NCBI GenBank assembly: GCA_965660165.1
Contig: CBFHYU010000027.1
Location: 1 to 26,287 of the forward strand
Source: WTJO01 sp965660165
GTDB taxonomy: Bacteria; Pseudomonadota; Alphaproteobacteria; Puniceispirillales; Puniceispirillaceae
Length of the DNA: 26,287 nt
Reading direction: 5' to 3'
In this document: positions 23,336 to 26,287 of the stretch, one piece after another
How the letters are laid out: each line of letters starts with the position of its first letter
Numbering within the stretch: position 1 is the first letter of the stretch
Program-made: the position numbers and the translations under genes
Notes under the pieces: model-generated
What the model was told of the DNA's origin: nothing
Databases searched by the model: none
What the model saw: the letters and a program-made list of their open reading frames with translations, nothing else

Positions 23336-24466
23336 ATGGATGATCTAGCGATTGTTAAAGCGCCAATTTCAAAGGCTAAAGGCTTGCCAAATGGATGTTA
23401 TATTGATCCTGAAATCTATCGTAAGGAACAAACTGATATTTTCACTAATGGCTGGGCGGCAATTGGCTTTAGCCATGATGTGCCAGAAGCAGGCTGGGTT
23501 CGCCCGATTGACTTTATGGGACAACCCCTTCTGATAACGCGCAATAAGGCTGGCGAGATCAATGTGTTTGAGAATGTCTGTCGGCATCGTGGCATGATTT
23601 TGGTAACAGAACATAAACGCCTTAGCGGTCCTATCACATGTGTCTATCATGCATGGGCATATGATTTGGATGGAAGCCTGCGCGCAACCCCTCATCTTGG
23701 CGGCCCTGATATTCATAATCATGAAGAGGTAAGCTGTAGCTCGCTTGCGCTCAATAAACTTAATTCTGCTGTATGGCGTAATGTGATATTTGTGAATCTG
23801 TCTGGTGATGCCAGACCATTTGATGAATTTATCGCCCCTCTGGCAAAAAGATGGGCAGAGTTTGACCAGCCTATCTTTTTTTCAGGTGATGATTCCGAAT
23901 TTTCGCTTAATGTAGAATGCAACTGGAAGCTGGCGGTTGAAAATTATTGTGAATCATATCATCTGCCCTCAATTCATCCTGGATTGAACAGCTATTCGCG
24001 CCTTCAAGATCATTATAATATTTTGGATTCAGACTGTCATGCAGGTCAGGGCACATGGGTCTATAATCCGTCAATCAGCGAAGATGGCCGCAGTTTTCCA
24101 AGCCATTCTGGACTGAGCGAAAAATGGGATAAAGCAGCAGAATATTGCGCATTATTTCCCAATGTTCTTTTTGGCGTACATAAGGATCATAGCTATGCCA
24201 TCCTGTTATTGCCTACAGCACAGCAGACAACTGTTGAACGATGCGCTATTTTTTATGCATCTGAAGAGGCAACAGGGGCTGATTACGCAGATATGCGGGC
24301 AAAAAATACCTCTATGTGGAAAGATATTTTCATCGAAGATATCGGGGTTGTCGAAGGCATGCAAAAAGGTAGACATGCCACTCAATTTGATGGCGGCACA
24401 TTCTCGCCAGTGATGGATACACCAACACATCATTTTCATAAATGGGTAGCTGAAAAACTGTCATAG
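23336..24466 (+). CDS. Rieske-type oxygenase alpha subunit, carnitine/choline monooxygenase-like
   Basis: A non-heme iron oxygenase that hydroxylates a small organic substrate using electrons from a separate reductase. I start at ATG 23336 (376 residues), four bases after GGGAGAG; the frame upstream to 23246 is AT-rich and unconserved. The Rieske 2Fe-2S ligands are C82, H84, C102 and H105 (ENVCRHRGM, TCVYHAWAYD). The mononuclear iron site is in NYCESYHLPSIHPGL with H209 and H214, and E206 takes the bridging place. Glu there, instead of Asp, is a feature of the CntA/choline and betaine monooxygenase branch, which suggests a quaternary ammonium substrate. No reductase gene is adjacent. Confidence 0.88.
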   Translation: MDDLAIVKAPISKAKGLPNGCYIDPEIYRKEQTDIFTNGWAAIGFSHDVPEAGWVRPIDFMGQPLLITRNKAGEINVFENVCRHRGMILVTEHKRLSGPITCVYHAWAYDLDGSLRATPHLGGPDIHNHEEVSCSSLALNKLNSAVWRNVIFVNLSGDARPFDEFIAPLAKRWAEFDQPIFFSGDDSEFSLNVECNWKLAVENYCESYHLPSIHPGLNSYSRLQDHYNILDSDCHAGQGTWVYNPSISEDGRSFPSHSGLSEKWDKAAEYCALFPNVLFGVHKDHSYAILLLPTAQQTTVERCAIFYASEEATGADYADMRAKNTSMWKDIFIEDIGVVEGMQKGRHATQFDGGTFSPVMDTPTHHFHKWVAEKLS

Positions 24467-24497
24467 GTGCAGCCAGCATGGCTGGCATGTATCTAGG

Positions 24498-25220
24498 CTA
24501 GCGTGTCTGATGAAGCTCTTCTTCATACATGGCGCTTAATTTGCCTGACAGCACGTAATCTTCAATGAATTGAGCCAGTCTGATAAATTCGGCATAAAAA
24601 CGGGTATCTGCAATCTCTTTCAGACTGGTAAAATTACCTGACATGGATTTGACAATTGACAAATCAGATAGGGGCGGCGCTAGCACCACATTCAGGCCTT
24701 CGAGATGTTCTGATAATTGTGATAAATCTCGCTGTGATGGCGAGATTCTGTTTGGCACAATAATGACATGAGGCGTTACTGTCTCTGAGCCAACTTTACG
24801 CTCATCCATTTCCTTTACAAATTCGATGGTCGGCCTGATATCTGCCCATGATAGCGAGGTTGGCACAATGATTGATTCACACATCATAGCCAATTGCCAC
24901 ACATTACCTGGCCAGCCTGCGCCTGTGTCAACGATGGTAAGCGAATTGCCTTCAATTCTCATCCTGCGCATCAGACTATCTAGCGTTACCATGCTAAGAC
25001 CGTCAAACCGATCACTAACTGGCACATGCTTTATCACATTCTTACGGCTATTTCGTGCGCCTAACAGCTCAAACGCTGTACCCTGCTTATCAGTATCGAT
25101 CAGGTTAACATTCTGATAAACATTGCTTGCGCTAAAGTAATCATACAAAAAAGCTGAGATAGTGCTTTTACCGACACCGCCCTTTATATTACCAACAAAA
25201 ATAGCTTTACCGTCATCCAT
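24498..25220 (-). CDS. Orphan ParA/MinD-family ATPase
   Basis: A 240-residue P-loop ATPase with the deviant Walker A motif KGGVGKST (13-20), IDTDKQGTA (41-49) and TIVDTGAGWPG. Such proteins dimerise on ATP and position or segregate cargo such as DNA, membrane clusters or chemosensory arrays. There is no parB or DNA-binding partner beside it, and the N-terminal helix-turn-helix of plasmid ParA proteins is absent, so it is not a clear chromosome or plasmid partition gene. Upstream on the same strand is the interrupted GAF-phosphatase gene. A four-codon reading frame (ATG 25227, stop 25213) with a better-placed AGAGG overlaps its start codon and may affect translation. Confidence 0.82.
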   Translation of the reverse strand: MDDGKAIFVGNIKGGVGKSTISAFLYDYFSASNVYQNVNLIDTDKQGTAFELLGARNSRKNVIKHVPVSDRFDGLSMVTLDSLMRRMRIEGNSLTIVDTGAGWPGNVWQLAMMCESIIVPTSLSWADIRPTIEFVKEMDERKVGSETVTPHVIIVPNRISPSQRDLSQLSEHLEGLNVVLAPPLSDLSIVKSMSGNFTSLKEIADTRFYAEFIRLAQFIEDYVLSGKLSAMYEEELHQTR

Positions 25221-25348
25221 CAGTCATTTTACCTCTTCAATGACCTTATTTTGACCAATTATGCAATTACATTGCCATAAATAGCCATTCCCATAAAGAA
25301 TAGTATGTTGCTATATCAGACTGGACTCTATCCTATCATCCAGCTCCT
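25221..25348 (-). promoter_or_regulatory. Gap between the phosphatase pseudogene and parA
   Basis: 128 AT-rich bases, enough for a separate parA promoter. I see no strong -35/-10 pair and no terminator for the phosphatase gene. Near its end lies the ribosome-binding AGAGG at 25236-25232, four bases before the mini-frame ATG and eleven before the parA ATG. Confidence 0.35.
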
Positions 25349-26287
25349 TTATAGTCTGATCACAAGTGCTGTACTGTCATCATGCGCACAGGCTGGCAAT
25401 TCTTGCAAATGGGAAAATAGCCTGTCAATAAAGATAGATGCAGGATGGCTGTGATTACAACACTTGAGAAAATCTACAAGCATCTGTCTTTGTTCAGTAA
25501 TTTCAATTCCAAATGCTTCTGTAATGCCATCTGTCATCATTACAAGCCAGCTATTCTTTTCTACAATAATATGATAGGCAGGCACCTCTGCAACATCATC
25601 GAAAATACCCAGCGGCGGTGACAGCGCATTCATCCATCTTGCCTGCTGACCATTTTCTTACAGCAACACAGTTTCTGAATGTCCACAACATAATAGGGTT
25701 AGCCTGTTAGTATCTAACTCAAGACTGCCAACACTAAGCGCAAGAAACCTATCACTATCCAGACCTCGCAATAATCTGTTCAGCTTGGCAACAAACTCGT
25801 TAAGGCTATTTTCCTGCCACTCAAACGCGCGAAAGGCACTGATACAAAATCCCATAATCAACGCTGCCGCCATACCCTTGCCTGCAACGTCGCCCAGACA
25901 AAACACCAACCTATTTTCAGATATTAGATAACCATAAAAATCACCGCCCAAATGACGTGCGGGTGCGCTTTTGCCGCAAATAGGCAGGCTATCTTCAGCT
26001 CGAGCCAGAAATAGTGTCTGCAGCTGTTGTGCCTGTTCAAGCTCCTGATGCAGGCGCTTATCTTCTATCATGGTTTCTGCCAGCTCTATCATCATCATTG
26101 CCTGCGCAATAAGCTGACTGGCGGCACTTGCAAGCGCCAATTCATCTGCATCAAATGGCTATATTTGACGAGCTGTCATTTTATTTAGTAATTGCACCAC
26201 CCCAAAGCGATTACCGCCAAAAGAAATCGGCGCTGTTATCATGTTCTGAGTCGAAAATCCGGTATCGTTATCTATCTTTGGCTGATG
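25349..26287 (-). pseudogene. GAF-SpoIIE (RsbU-type PP2C) phosphatase, interrupted by two stop codons, 5' end beyond window
   Basis: The minus-strand frame from the window edge encodes a GAF sensor remnant (GFSTQNMITAPISFGG, GVVQLLNK), a coiled region (ELEQAQQLQTLFL) and a SpoIIE-type Ser/Thr phosphatase. The metal motifs are HLGGDFYGYL, CLGDVAGKGMAAALIMG, MMTDGITEA and the final DDSTALVIRL. All pieces are in one frame, broken only by TAG at 26161-26159 (between GAF and linker) and TAA at 25660-25658 (inside the phosphatase, after GHSETVLL; the frame resumes ENGQQARW). Such proteins normally control anti-sigma-factor antagonists or other two-partner switches. Either stop would prevent a complete enzyme, so I call it a recent pseudogene; stop readthrough or sequence error are alternatives. 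Confidence 0.82.

Noticed and set aside
25349..25633. The distal phosphatase fragment as a separate small gene with its own start
   Set aside because: It is in the same frame as the proximal fragment, begins mid-domain, and encodes only the second half of the phosphatase fold, so it is the tail of one interrupted gene.
1..26287. CRISPR arrays, insertion sequences, integrases, attachment sites, prophage genes
   Set aside because: None seen on either strand. The only tandem repeats are the short non-coding ones at 517-607, which lack spacer structure.

Overview
The window reads as a stretch of chromosome from an alphaproteobacterium, probably marine. The evidence is an alphaproteobacterial-type SUF gene set headed by an Rrf2-family regulator, an Atm1-type ABC exporter, a queuosine block and a short L32 gene. 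A protein of the DMSP-lyase cupin family fits a marine relative of the SAR116/Puniceispirillales or Rhodospirillales type, but that placement is inference from gene content only. I see no phage, insertion sequence, integrase or CRISPR array. Most of the window is dense housekeeping DNA.

Layout. 1-2.0 kb: tRNA-Gly(TCC), a gene-poor stretch with short tandem repeats, and a minus-strand class II histone-deacetylase-like hydrolase. 2.0-4.0 kb (+): a DMSP-lyase-like cupin with most metal-site residues replaced, then an ammonium transporter without glnK. 4.0-8.4 kb (-): kdsD, queA, tgt, queG, the last three being the late steps of queuosine synthesis in tRNA. 8.5-10.0 kb (-): fdhD-mobA, for formate dehydrogenase and molybdenum cofactor maturation. 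10.2-11.0 kb (+): NAD kinase. 11.0-19.9 kb (-): one long apparent operon, rrf2-sufB-sufC-sufD-sufS-sufT-sufA-atm1-hydrolase. The whole Fe-S assembly machine is tightly linked to a glutathione-compound-type exporter, and an IscR-like operator core lies ahead of the regulator. 20.2-20.9 kb (-): hspQ, rpmF and tRNA-Ala(TGC). 21.2-21.7 kb (+): an Lrp/AsnC regulator with a palindrome over its likely -10. 21.7-23.1 kb (-): SelO. 23.3-24.5 kb (+): a Rieske oxygenase of the carnitine/choline type. 24.5 kb to the end (-): an orphan ParA-like ATPase, and upstream of it a GAF-SpoIIE phosphatase gene interrupted by two in-frame stop codons and running off the window.

The most interesting points are the SUF operon extended with an Atm1 exporter, the stacked regulatory motifs ahead of it, the degenerate DMSP-lyase-like cupin, the doubly interrupted phosphatase next to parA, and a small frameshift at the kdsD 3' end. 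I did not find a clearly new multi-gene system. The SUF-Atm1-hydrolase operon is the nearest candidate.
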